Positions 9,379-18,272 of a stretch of DNA of 64,000 nt are shown here, piece by piece. The stretch is from JAJUFS01 sp036381175. GTDB lineage: Bacteria > Pseudomonadota > Gammaproteobacteria > Natronospirales > JAJUFS01. A program made the translations under genes and the position numbers. Under the pieces are notes generated by a model, which did not search any database, was not told where the DNA came from, and saw nothing but the letters and a program-made list of their open reading frames with translations. The DNA is taken from positions 1 through 64,000 of the forward strand of contig DASVDI010000034.1 of NCBI GenBank assembly GCA_036381175.1, written 5' to 3'. Every line of letters starts with the position of its first letter. The stretch's first letter is position 1.

Positions 9379-9467
9379 GTAGCCCGGATGGAGCTGCGCG
9401 ATGGAATTCGGGAGTAGCAGAGCGTCCCCGGATTTCGGCTCGCGCAGCTCGCCTTTACCCGGGCTAC
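9379..9467. repeat. Palindromic intergenic repeat, GTAGCCCGG family
   Basis: Bounded by gtagcccgg at 9379 and its complement ccgggctac ending at 9467, with internal complementary pieces (gagctgcgcga and tcgcgcagctc). Non-coding, between tRNA-Arg and the convergent CBS gene. Only one copy is in the window. Confidence 0.6.
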
Positions 9468-9488
9468 GTAGTTCGCAATGAATTGGCT

Positions 9489-9935
9489 TCAGCGGGATTT
9501 CGGTTCCGGCGCCGCCGTTCGCGCTGCCATCACCGGCTTCTCGCGGCCGGCCACCAGCAGGTTTTCCTCCAGCAACTGATCTGTAGAAACCATGCCGACG
9601 AGCTGGTTCTCGTCATTGACGATCAGGGCGTGCGAGCGCGATGACTCCAGCAGCGCGCCCGCGATTTCACTCAGCGGGCTTGTCGCCGCCGCAGTCAGTG
9701 GCCGCGCGTCGCAGATTTCCCAGGCGTGCGAAGCGCGCGGGTTGTTCAAGGGCCGGCGATAGAACTGGATGAGGTTCTGCGGCGTCAACACACCGAACAG
9801 CGTGCGGTCCGGGTTCAGGACGGGTAATGCTGTGAGTCCATTCTGTTCGAAGCATTCCTCCGCTTCGGCGACCGTGACGTCGCAATCCACGAAGGGAAAA
9901 TCCGTGTGCATGATATCTGCTGCTGTCCTCGCCAT
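9489..9935 (-). CDS. Two-CBS-domain protein
   Basis: 148 residues made almost wholly of two CBS domains (about 1-60 and 70-130). MARTAADIMHTDFPFVDCDV opens the first, with GLTALPVLNPDRTLFGVLT its core strand. SSRSHALIVNDENQLVGMVS is the same part of the second. A CBS pair usually binds adenine nucleotides and acts as a sensor, but there is no partner domain, so the target is unknown. A ribosome site (ggagtaagga) precedes the ATG. It stands alone, converging on the tRNA terminator and downstream of the HIT gene on the same strand. Confidence 0.85.
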   Translation of the reverse strand: MARTAADIMHTDFPFVDCDVTVAEAEECFEQNGLTALPVLNPDRTLFGVLTPQNLIQFYRRPLNNPRASHAWEICDARPLTAAATSPLSEIAGALLESSRSHALIVNDENQLVGMVSTDQLLEENLLVAGREKPVMAARTAAPEPKSR

Positions 9936-10023
9936 ATCCTTACTCCTACCAAAAGGGTCGCGTGTCCCATATAGAGGAATTTCAGGATAAAGAAGGTGAC
10001 GAAATCACAAAATCGGATTTTTC

Positions 10024-10473
10024 CTACAGGGTTGTAAGAAATCCCATAATCGGATTGAAAGCTGTCCGAAGTTTCTCAAGTTGCTGTTTTCGGTCAGAAA
10101 GCGGATAGGGGCGGGGCGGCTGGCGACCCCAGACAGGCGCCGGCCAGGCGGAATCGGTCCTGAAACGGGCGATGATGTGAATGTGAAGCTGGGATACCTG
10201 GTTGCCGAGGGCGGCGACATTCATCTTGTCGGCCGCGAATGCGGTTTCCATGGCGGCGGAAACTCCGGAAATCTCGCGGATCAACTTTAGCTGGTCATCA
10301 TCGGGCAAGGCGTGGATTTCGCGGATATTGTTGCGCTGGGGCACGAGCACGCACCACGGGAATTGCATGTCGTTCATGAGCAGCACCCGGCAGAGCGGCA
10401 GCGTGCCAACAGGCACAGTATCTGCCGCCAGCCGGGGATGCAGTTCGAAGGTCACGTCTTGAGCTTGAATCAC
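10024..10473 (-). CDS. HIT-family nucleotide-binding protein with Gln in first triad position
   Basis: 149 residues of the histidine triad superfamily, nucleotide hydrolases or transferases. The signature is QLHIHII at 95-101, so the first His of H-x-H-x-H is Gln while the catalytic pair remains. NVAALGNQVSQ before it is typical of the family. Upstream LCRVLLMNDMQFPWCVLVPQ is the usual strand-turn-strand start. Exact substrate unknown. It lies downstream of the glutamate dehydrogenase on the same strand, separated by a palindromic repeat, so co-transcription is possible but unproven. Confidence 0.85.
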   Translation of the reverse strand: MIQAQDVTFELHPRLAADTVPVGTLPLCRVLLMNDMQFPWCVLVPQRNNIREIHALPDDDQLKLIREISGVSAAMETAFAADKMNVAALGNQVSQLHIHIIARFRTDSAWPAPVWGRQPPRPYPLSDRKQQLEKLRTAFNPIMGFLTTL

Positions 10474-10481
10474 AGTTTCCC

Positions 10482-10530
10482 GTAGGGCGGGCTTTGCCCG
10501 CCATTGCTGGACGGCGGGGGCCCGCCCTAC
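10482..10530. repeat. Palindromic repeat, GTAGGGCGGGC family, copy 1
   Basis: gtagggcgggctttgcccgcc, a short spacer, then ggcgggggcccgccctac. The outer ends are complementary, and the left arm is itself a hairpin (ggcgggc/gcccgcc). A second copy lies at 20417-20470. Confidence 0.75.
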
Positions 10531-10553
10531 TCACGATTCGGACAGTAGACGGA

Positions 10554-13500
10554 TCAGGAAATCTTCCGAATCTCCTGCAAGGCCACCGACGCCGTCGCGA
10601 AATCCAGGCTGCCGGCCGTGCGCATGTCGGCCAGCACGCGTTGGGCATGCTGCACGCGCTGCTCGCGCTCGGCCAGCCAGGCGTTGACGATCTCCATCGG
10701 CGCCGCGCCTTTCTTCGGCTGGCGCAAGGCCAGTGCGGTGATGCGGCGCTGCTGTGAATAGAGATTGTCACGCAGCGTGCCGCGCGCAATCGCCTGCCAG
10801 TGACCTTCGACGGTGAGCTTGTCGATCTCCTCGCGCAGCCAGCCGAGGTCAAGCCGCGATTCGATGTGGAAATAACCGGCCGCGACGTTGCGCACGTCCA
10901 TGGATTGCTTTTCCGCGATGTCCGCAATGTCGAGCGCCGCGTACAAGGGCTTCAACGCAGCGATACGGCGGGCGAGCATCGCAGGCACGCCAAGATCGAT
11001 GTACTGCTGCACCACGTCGGAGAACGCATTGGTTTCGACGGGGCCCAGCACCTGCTCAAGAATGTCGATCAACGAGGCAATGCCCGGTCCGAAACGCGCA
11101 ACGGCTTTCGCGATGTCGGTGGAGTTTTCCGGCCGGTCCAGCAGCCAGTGCGTCGCGTGTTTCAGAAGACGCGCGATCTGTACGTTCATGGCGGTCTGCA
11201 GGGATGCAGGAACCTGGTTGTCCAACGCCTCGATCTCCGCCCACAACGAGCGCACGTCGTAGGCTTCGCGCGCAATGGCATACGCGCGCGCAATCGCTTC
11301 CATTGACGCGCCGGTTTCGTCCTTCATGCGGTGCGCGAACGTCGAACCCATGCGGTGAACGATGCTGTTGGTGATGGCCGTCGCGATGATTTCACGCTTC
11401 AGCCGATGCTGCGGCATCAGTTCGCTGTATTTTTTCTGCAGGGGTTTCGGAAAATAATTTTCCAGTTCGCTGCCGAGGTAGGAATCTTCCGGCACGTCGG
11501 AGTCCAGCAGCGACTCGTACACGTCCATCTTCGCGTAAGCGAACAGCACCGCAAGTTCCGGGCGCATCAGGCCGCGATTCGCAGCGCGCCGATCGTTCAG
11601 CGTTTCCTCGCTCGGCAGGAACTCGAGCGCGCGGTTCAGACGCCCATCGCGTTCCAGCGCGCGCATCAGGTAGGCGTGTTCGTTGAGTCGCACCGGCGCT
11701 TGCGCTTCAGCCGTGGTAATGGCCTGCGTCTGCAGGTAGTTGTCACGCAGGACAAGATCCGCGACTTCCTCCGTCATGCCGGCCAGCAGCTTGTTGCGCT
11801 GTTTCAGGGTGAGATTTTCTTCCGTCTGCGCGAGGTTCAGCAGGATCTTGATGTTGACCTCGTGATCGGAGCAATCCACGCCGCCGGAGTTGTCGATGAA
11901 ATCCGTATTCACGCGGCCGCCCTTCAAGGCGTACTCAATACGGCCGAGCTGCGTGAAGCCGAGGTTGCCACCTTCGCCGACGACGCGGCAGCGCAGCTCC
12001 TCGCCGTTGATGCGCACGGCATCGTTGGCGCGATCACCGACCATGGAGTTTGTTTCGGATTTCGCTTTCACGTAGGTGCCGATGCCGCCGTTCCACAGCA
12101 GATCGACCGGCGCTTTCAGAATCGCGCGGATGAGTTCGCTCGGTGTCAGCGATGTCTCCTCGATACCGAGCGCCTCGCGCGCTTCCTCGGAAAGCTTGAT
12201 GCTCTTCGCGGAGCGCGGATACACGCCGCCGCCTTTCGAGATCAGGTCGGTGTTGTAGTCCGCCCAGGTCGAGCGCGGCAGGTTGAAGAGCCTTTGCCGT
12301 TCCTGGAACGAGCTTTCCGGTTCCGGGAACGGATCGATGAAGATGTGCATGTGGTTGAAGGCGGCCTTCAGCTTGATATGCCGTGAAAGCAGCATGCCGT
12401 TGCCGAACACGTCGCCGGCCATGTCGCCGATGCCGACGGCGGAGAAATTCGTCGTCTGCGTATCAATGCCGATTTCGCGGAAATGCCGCTTGACCGATTC
12501 CCAGCCACCGCGCGCGGTGATGCCCATCTTCTTGTGGTCGTAGCCGACGGAACCGCCGGATGCGAATGCATCACCCAGCCAGAAACCGAACTCCGCGGCG
12601 ACACCGTTCGCGATATCGGAAAATGTTGCGGTGCCCTTGTCGGCCGCGACGACGAGATACGGATCGTCGTCGTCATGACGGACAACATTTTCGGGCGGCT
12701 GTATCTCGCCGTTCACGATATTGTCGGTGAGATCGAGCATGCCGCGCAGGAAGGTGCGATAGCATTCCACGCCTTCTTTCATCACGGCTTCACGTTCGCC
12801 GCTCGCGGGCGGCTGCTTCACGACGAAACCGCCTTTCGAGCCGACCGGCACGATCAGCGTGTTCTTCACCTGCTGCGCCTTCATCAGGCCGAGAACTTCC
12901 GTGCGGAAATCCTCGCGCCGATCCGACCAGCGCAAGCCGCCGCGCGCGACCTTGCCGCCGCGCAAATGCACGCCTTCGATGCGTGGCGAATACACCCAGA
13001 TTTCAAACACCGGTTTCGGCAGCGGCAGTTCGGGAATGCGCTGCGGATCGAACTTGAAGGAAATGTAATCCTTGAACTCGCCATCTTCCGCCGGTGGTTG
13101 ATAATAATTCGTGCGCAGCGTCGCCTTGATGAGATTCAGGAAGGCGCGCAGGATGCGATCGTCGTCCAGGCTGGTGACACCTTCCAGCGCTTCACGAATG
13201 CCGGCGATGATCTTTTCCGCATTCGCATCGCGGCTCTTGTTCTGCTTCGGATCGAAACGGATACCGAACAGTTCGACCAGTTGCTGCGTGATCGGTGCAT
13301 TGCTGACCAGCGCGCGCTCCATGTACGCCTGCGAAAACGGAATGCCCGTTTGCAGCAGGTATTTGCAATACGCGCGCACCAGCGACACCTGCCGCCAGTT
13401 CATTCCCGCGGCCAGCACCAGCCGGTTGAAGCCGTCATTCTCGGCGAGATTCGACCAGACGCTTGCAAATGCTTCCTGGAAAATATCCTTCACATCTTCC

Positions 13501-15377
13501 GGCTGGATCTGCCGCGTCGTGCTGTAGATGATGTCGAAGTCCTGTATCCAGACAATCGAGCCGTCATTGAGATCGACTTCATAAGGACGTTCGGAAATCA
13601 CCTTCAGGCCCATGTTCTCCAGCATCGGCAGAACATCGGAGATCGGCAGCGGCTGCTCGCCGTGGAAAATCTTGAAGCGCCACAGGCCTTTTGGATTGTG
13701 CTGTGGCCGGTAAAGACTCATGTGCAGCGACTGCTCGCTGTCGAGCCCGTCCATCTTGCCCAGGTCAAAAGCGGCGGCCTTCGGTTTCACGTCCTCGCGG
13801 TACGCGGCGGGCAGGTATTCGCCGTAACGGTGCCAGAGCTTCAGTCCGCGCTCCTCGCCGTACATCTCGACGGCGGCGTCCTGCAACTTGTCCTGCCAGG
13901 AGCGCACGATTTCCTCCAGCTCGGCCTCGATCGCTGCGACGTCGTATTCCGGGAATTGCCACGGCGTGGTGCGCACAATCATGTGCACGCGCGCGAGCAC
14001 CGATTCGGAAATCTGCGCGGAGGATTCCACGTCTGTGCCGCTAAGGCGTTCCTTCAGCAGGCACTGGATTTTTTCGCGCACCTGCGTGTTGTAGCGGTCA
14101 CGCGGCACGTAGATGAGGCAGGAAAAATACCGTCCGAAACCGTCGCGGCGAATGAACACCTTGACCCGCTGGCGTTCCTGCAACTGCTGCACGCCGGTAG
14201 CGACGTGGAACAGTTCTTCGGTCGAAGCCTGGAACAGTTCGTCGCGCGGGAATGTTTCGAGAATATGCAAAAGTGCCTTGCCGGCATGTGAATTGAACGG
14301 CAGGCGCGAGCGTAGCATCACCTGCTCGACTTTCTGGCGCAGCAGCGGAATGTCGCGCGGCGAGCGTGAATAGGCGCTTGAGGTGAACAGGCCGAGGAAG
14401 CGGCGTTCACCGATCACTTCGCCCTTTTCATTGAAACGCTTGATGCCGATGTAATCGAGATAGCTCGGACGATGCACCGTGGAAACGGAATTCGCCTTGG
14501 TAATGATCAGCAGTTCCTTCGCACGCGCGCGCTGGCGAATGTCTTTCGGCAGCACCATGAAGCTCTGCGATTTCTCCGCGCTGTTGCGCAGGATTCCCAG
14601 GCCCGATTCCGCGACGGCGCGCAGCACGTCTTCGCCGTTTTCGCTCACGAGATCGTATTCACGGTAACCGAGGAAGGTGAAATGATTGTTCACCAGCCAG
14701 TCGAGGAACTTGATGCCTTCCGTGACTTCGCTCGCGGCAAGCGCCGGCGGCTGCTTGCTGAGCAGGTTGATGATTTCCGACGCCTTGCCGCGCATGGTCG
14801 CCCAGTCGGTGACGGCAGCGCTGACATCGTGCATGTGATTGTGCAGTTCGGCTTCTAGTGCGGCCAGATCGGATTTTTCCGTTTCCCGGTCGATCTCGAA
14901 ACGGATCAGCGATTCCTGTTGCGCACCGATCAAATCTTCATGCGGCGCCACGATTTCCTCGAGGCGGCCGCGCTTGTCGCGCAAGCTCTTGAAGATCGGA
15001 TGTACGGTGAGGTGGATCGAATAGCCGTGCTTGTTCAGCGCCATGCTGGCGGAATCCACCAGGAACGGCATGTCGTCGTTCACCATCTCGACGACGGTGT
15101 GCGTTGATTTGTAACCGTCCGTGCGCGCAACGGGATTGTAAATGCGAATCGACGGCTTGCCGGCCGTGCGCTTGCGCGCGAACTCGAAGTGGGCGACAGC
15201 AGCGCCGTAAAGTTCTGCCGGTGCGCGCGCGATCAGATCTTCGGCGGCCACCGCGCTGTAGTAGTGCCGGATGAAGTTGTCCAGCAGCGGAGCATCCTCC
15301 TTGCCGGCCTTTTTCTTTGCGTGAGTGATGACCTTTTCGATATGCCGTTCTTTCGCGTCGCTGAGCTGCGCAGACAT
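10554..15377 (-). CDS. gdhB: NAD-specific glutamate dehydrogenase, large (180 kDa) type
   Basis: 1607 residues, the normal size for the large bacterial NAD-GDH. It oxidises glutamate to 2-oxoglutarate and ammonia, serving amino-acid catabolism. The N-terminal half holds ACT-like regulatory segments (DDMPFLVDSASMALNKHGY is a clear family marker). The catalytic part has GGLRWSDRREDFRTEVLGLM and VGSKGGFVVK for substrate binding, then a Rossmann region with SVGYDHKKMGITARG and GGNLGFTQLGR. The C-terminal helical third is poorly characterised. Large plus-strand reading frames opposite this gene are codon-bias shadows. It ends close to a palindromic repeat and begins 185 bp from the terminator of the dehydrogenase operon upstream. 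Confidence 0.97.
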   Translation of the reverse strand: MSAQLSDAKERHIEKVITHAKKKAGKEDAPLLDNFIRHYYSAVAAEDLIARAPAELYGAAVAHFEFARKRTAGKPSIRIYNPVARTDGYKSTHTVVEMVNDDMPFLVDSASMALNKHGYSIHLTVHPIFKSLRDKRGRLEEIVAPHEDLIGAQQESLIRFEIDRETEKSDLAALEAELHNHMHDVSAAVTDWATMRGKASEIINLLSKQPPALAASEVTEGIKFLDWLVNNHFTFLGYREYDLVSENGEDVLRAVAESGLGILRNSAEKSQSFMVLPKDIRQRARAKELLIITKANSVSTVHRPSYLDYIGIKRFNEKGEVIGERRFLGLFTSSAYSRSPRDIPLLRQKVEQVMLRSRLPFNSHAGKALLHILETFPRDELFQASTEELFHVATGVQQLQERQRVKVFIRRDGFGRYFSCLIYVPRDRYNTQVREKIQCLLKERLSGTDVESSAQISESVLARVHMIVRTTPWQFPEYDVAAIEAELEEIVRSWQDKLQDAAVEMYGEERGLKLWHRYGEYLPAAYREDVKPKAAAFDLGKMDGLDSEQSLHMSLYRPQHNPKGLWRFKIFHGEQPLPISDVLPMLENMGLKVISERPYEVDLNDGSIVWIQDFDIIYSTTRQIQPEDVKDIFQEAFASVWSNLAENDGFNRLVLAAGMNWRQVSLVRAYCKYLLQTGIPFSQAYMERALVSNAPITQQLVELFGIRFDPKQNKSRDANAEKIIAGIREALEGVTSLDDDRILRAFLNLIKATLRTNYYQPPAEDGEFKDYISFKFDPQRIPELPLPKPVFEIWVYSPRIEGVHLRGGKVARGGLRWSDRREDFRTEVLGLMKAQQVKNTLIVPVGSKGGFVVKQPPASGEREAVMKEGVECYRTFLRGMLDLTDNIVNGEIQPPENVVRHDDDDPYLVVAADKGTATFSDIANGVAAEFGFWLGDAFASGGSVGYDHKKMGITARGGWESVKRHFREIGIDTQTTNFSAVGIGDMAGDVFGNGMLLSRHIKLKAAFNHMHIFIDPFPEPESSFQERQRLFNLPRSTWADYNTDLISKGGGVYPRSAKSIKLSEEAREALGIEETSLTPSELIRAILKAPVDLLWNGGIGTYVKAKSETNSMVGDRANDAVRINGEELRCRVVGEGGNLGFTQLGRIEYALKGGRVNTDFIDNSGGVDCSDHEVNIKILLNLAQTEENLTLKQRNKLLAGMTEEVADLVLRDNYLQTQAITTAEAQAPVRLNEHAYLMRALERDGRLNRALEFLPSEETLNDRRAANRGLMRPELAVLFAYAKMDVYESLLDSDVPEDSYLGSELENYFPKPLQKKYSELMPQHRLKREIIATAITNSIVHRMGSTFAHRMKDETGASMEAIARAYAIAREAYDVRSLWAEIEALDNQVPASLQTAMNVQIARLLKHATHWLLDRPENSTDIAKAVARFGPGIASLIDILEQVLGPVETNAFSDVVQQYIDLGVPAMLARRIAALKPLYAALDIADIAEKQSMDVRNVAAGYFHIESRLDLGWLREEIDKLTVEGHWQAIARGTLRDNLYSQQRRITALALRQPKKGAAPMEIVNAWLAEREQRVQHAQRVLADMRTAGSLDFATASVALQEIRKIS

Positions 15378-15561
15378 TTTCTTCTGACCGCCTTTTCAGG
15401 AGTTCGGGGAATGCCCCGGGGGGTGGCTTGGAGGGCGCCAATTCTAGCCGGTTTGATTGGTAAATGCAGGGTGTCCGGGTCACGAAACCGGGTTACGTCT
15501 TATCGTTATCCGGGAGCGATTATGGCGAGCAGTTTTTACATCCGATGGGTCGAAGCAGCTG

Positions 15562-15587
15562 AAAAAAAAGGCCCTCGAACGAGGGCC
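15562..15587 (-). terminator. Rho-independent terminator of the pdhA-pdhB-pdhC operon
   Basis: Read on the minus strand: GGCCCTCG-TT-CGAGGGCC followed by eight T. It lies 53 bases past the E2 stop and separates that operon from the glutamate dehydrogenase gene. The promoter of gdhB should therefore lie between 15378 and 15561, where I see no convincing hexamers. Confidence 0.88.
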
Positions 15588-15639
15588 TCTTGTCGGTGTT
15601 TTTCCCGCGCTTTTTCGACCGGCGCGGTGAAAACATGCG

Positions 15640-17283
15640 TCAGAACGGCTTTTCCAGGTCCTTGATCACGGCGGCCAGCCAGCGGCAGGCTTCACCGCCG
15701 GTGAGGCAGCGATGATCGAAGGTGATCGAGAGCGGAATCCGCCGGTGCGTTTCGACGCCGCCCATGACGGCGACAACGTCGTGGCGCAGCCCCCCGGTGC
15801 CGAGGATCGCGACCTGCGGCGGCACGACGACGGGCGTCGCGTAACGGCCGGCCATCATGCCGAAGTTCGACAGGGTGATCGTCGGGTTCTTCATTTCCTC
15901 GGGCGCGACGGTGCGGCTGCGGGTCTTTTCCTTGATGGAATTCAACTCCTCGCGCAGCTGCTGGCCGTTCTTCGTGTCGGCTTTTCGAATCACCGGCACG
16001 ATCAAACCGTCCGGCGTATCCACCGCCATGGCGAGATCCACGTGGCTGTGAATCGTGCGTTCCATTTTCTCGCCGTTGTACCAGGCGTTCATCTGCGGAA
16101 CGGTGCGGCAGCCGACGACCACGGCGCGAATGATGCGCGCGGTGATGTCCTGCCCCCGCATCCAGTGGTGAATGTCCGCGTCATCGAACAGCGTGCATTC
16201 GGCGACCTGGCTACGTGACGCCGTCATGGAGTTGTGCATGGCGCGGCGCGGGCCTTTGAGCGGTTGCGGTTTGTCGTATTCGACATCCTTGCTTGCTGCT
16301 GGAACATTCCACGAGCCTGTGGTGGCGAACGACGCCGGAGCGGCAGCCTGCTGTTGCGGACGCGCACCCGACTGCATGAACGCATCGACGTCCGACTTCG
16401 TGATCTGGCCTTTCGAGCCGGTTCCTTCGATCAGACCCAGATCGCAGCCGATTTCCTTCGCGTAAACGCGCGTCGCGGGGGAGGCTTTTGGTTTGCCCGT
16501 GCCGCTCACCGGACGCGCGGCTCGAGGTGCAGGCGCTTTTGCCGACGGCTTGCCGCGTTCCCGGCGCCCGCCTTTCTTGCGAATGACGGAATTGTCTTCC
16601 AGTTCTTCATCGCTGGTCGCCATCTTGCCGACCACGGTGCCGGAGTCGTCTCCCTTGCCTTCCTTTTCCGCGCCTTTTTCGCGCGTGTCGGTGCTGCCTT
16701 CCGCAACGTCGGATTCGCCTTCGACGGCAAAGTCGACCAATGCCGAATGCGTCGGCACGATGTCACCATTTTTCCAGTGCAGCTTTTGAATCGTGCCGGC
16801 GTAAGGCGAGGGCACGTCGACAACGGCCTTGTCGGTTTCCACCGCGACGAGCGGATCATCGACGGCGACGGTGTCGCCTTCTTTCACTTTCCACTCGACG
16901 ATTTCCGCTTCCTGCAGACCTTCGCCGAGATCGGGAAGGTTGAAGGTCTTGCCACCGCCGGTTTTTGCCGGTGCGGCTTTTGGCTTCGCCGCCGGTTTCG
17001 ATTCCTGCGGTGCGGGCTTCGCCGTGGCCGGCGCGGCTTCTTCACCGTCGATGTCAAAATCGACGAGTGCCGAATGCGTCGGCACGATGTCGCCGTTCTT
17101 CCAGTGCAGTTTCGAAATCTTTCCGGCGTAAGGCGAGGGCACGTCGACCACGGCCTTGTCGGTTTCCACCGCGAGGAGCGGGTCGTCAACGGCGACAATA
17201 TCGCCGACCGATACTTTCCACTCGACGATTTCCGCTTCCTGCAGGCCTTCGCCCAGGTCAGGGAGATTGAAAGTTGTCGTCAT
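15640..17283 (-). CDS. pdhC: 2-Oxoacid dehydrogenase E2, dihydrolipoyl acyltransferase with two lipoyl domains
   Basis: 547 residues. Transfers the acyl group from E1 to CoA through lipoyl arms, forming the complex core. Two almost identical lipoyl domains occupy 1-80 and 112-190, each with ETDKAVVDVPSP (lipoyl-lysines 43 and 152). Charged linkers lead to a peripheral subunit-binding domain at about 267-303 (SPATRVYAKEIGCDL). The catalytic domain ends with TFDHRCLTGGEAC, where His524 is kept but the usual Asp of H-R-x-x-D-G is Thr528. The gene is 11 bp after E1 beta. The E3 gene is not in this window. Pyruvate is the most likely substrate, branched-chain oxoacids the alternative. Confidence 0.92.
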   Translation of the reverse strand: MTTTFNLPDLGEGLQEAEIVEWKVSVGDIVAVDDPLLAVETDKAVVDVPSPYAGKISKLHWKNGDIVPTHSALVDFDIDGEEAAPATAKPAPQESKPAAKPKAAPAKTGGGKTFNLPDLGEGLQEAEIVEWKVKEGDTVAVDDPLVAVETDKAVVDVPSPYAGTIQKLHWKNGDIVPTHSALVDFAVEGESDVAEGSTDTREKGAEKEGKGDDSGTVVGKMATSDEELEDNSVIRKKGGRRERGKPSAKAPAPRAARPVSGTGKPKASPATRVYAKEIGCDLGLIEGTGSKGQITKSDVDAFMQSGARPQQQAAAPASFATTGSWNVPAASKDVEYDKPQPLKGPRRAMHNSMTASRSQVAECTLFDDADIHHWMRGQDITARIIRAVVVGCRTVPQMNAWYNGEKMERTIHSHVDLAMAVDTPDGLIVPVIRKADTKNGQQLREELNSIKEKTRSRTVAPEEMKNPTITLSNFGMMAGRYATPVVVPPQVAILGTGGLRHDVVAVMGGVETHRRIPLSITFDHRCLTGGEACRWLAAVIKDLEKPF

Positions 17284-17294
17284 TCGATTTCCCC

Positions 17295-18272
17295 TTAGTC
17301 TTCCAGCACGCGGCGAATGCCTTTCAGCACGCGGCCGACGCTCGGCATGTAATCGTGTTCGAGCTTGAACAGCGGCATCGGCGTGTCGTAGCCGGTCACG
17401 CGCACGATCGGCGCTTCCAGCGAGAACAATGCCTGGTCGGCAACTTCCGCGGCGATTTCCGCACCCAGGCCCGCGGTCTTCGGCGCTTCGTGAATGATCA
17501 CGAGGCGGCCGGTTTTCTCGACGGAGTCAAGAATGGTTTCGTAGTCGATCGGGCTGACGGTCGCGACATCGATCACTTCGCAGGAAATCCCTTCGGCTTC
17601 CATTTCCTTCGCGGCGAGCAATGTCTCGTGGATCATCGCACCCCAGGAGACCAGCGTGACATCCGTGCCTTCCTTCAAAACGAAACAGGTATCGAGCGGC
17701 AAGGCTTCGCCGTTGTCTTCCACATCCTGCTTGTTCATGCGATACAAACGCGTCGGTTCCAGGAACACGACCGGATCCGGATCGCGAATCGATGCCAGCA
17801 GCAATCCGTACGCGCGCCGCGGCGAGCTTGGCATCACAACGCGAATACCCGGCATGTGCGCGAACATCGCCTCGTTGGATTCCGAATGATGCTCGGGCGC
17901 GTGAATGCCGCCGCCGCTCGGTGCGCGCAGCACCATCGGCACGTGCAAACGGCCGCGCGTGCGTGTACGCAGGCGTCCGGCGTGATTCACCATCTGGTCA
18001 ACGGCGGGGTAAATGAATCCGGAGAACTGGATTTCCGCGATCGGCTTCATGCCCTGCGTTGCCATGCCAATCGAAATACCCGCGATCAGCGCTTCGGCGA
18101 GCGGCGTGTCGATGACGCGCTCCTTGCCGAACTGCTCCTGCAGGCCGGCGGTGGCGCGGAACACGCCGCCATTCACGCCGACGTCTTCACCGAGCACGAC
18201 AACGCTGTTGTCGTTCTTCATTTCGTGCGCCATGGCCATCGTCAGCGCTTCAATCAATGTCACCTTAGCCAT
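17295..18272 (-). CDS. pdhB: 2-Oxoacid (pyruvate) dehydrogenase E1, beta subunit
   Basis: 325 residues, the usual size. Forms the alpha2-beta2 thiamine-diphosphate E1 with the gene before it. VVVLGEDVGVNGGVFRAT holds the conserved Glu that activates the cofactor. DTPLAEALIAGISIGMA, EIQFSGFIYPAVDQ and RAPSGGGIHAPEHHSES are the family core blocks. The start overlaps the end of the alpha gene by 8 bp, so subunits are made in step. This is the heteromeric E1 seen in Bacillus and mitochondria, not the homodimeric AceE usual in enteric bacteria. Confidence 0.95.
   Translation of the reverse strand: MAKVTLIEALTMAMAHEMKNDNSVVVLGEDVGVNGGVFRATAGLQEQFGKERVIDTPLAEALIAGISIGMATQGMKPIAEIQFSGFIYPAVDQMVNHAGRLRTRTRGRLHVPMVLRAPSGGGIHAPEHHSESNEAMFAHMPGIRVVMPSSPRRAYGLLLASIRDPDPVVFLEPTRLYRMNKQDVEDNGEALPLDTCFVLKEGTDVTLVSWGAMIHETLLAAKEMEAEGISCEVIDVATVSPIDYETILDSVEKTGRLVIIHEAPKTAGLGAEIAAEVADQALFSLEAPIVRVTGYDTPMPLFKLEHDYMPSVGRVLKGIRRVLED

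Noticed and set aside
12483..14291. 602-residue plus-strand open frame opposite the glutamate dehydrogenase gene
   Set aside because: It is antisense to a well-conserved gene, has no recognisable motifs or ribosome site, and has the His/Arg/Ala-rich make-up of frames mirrored by GC codon bias.
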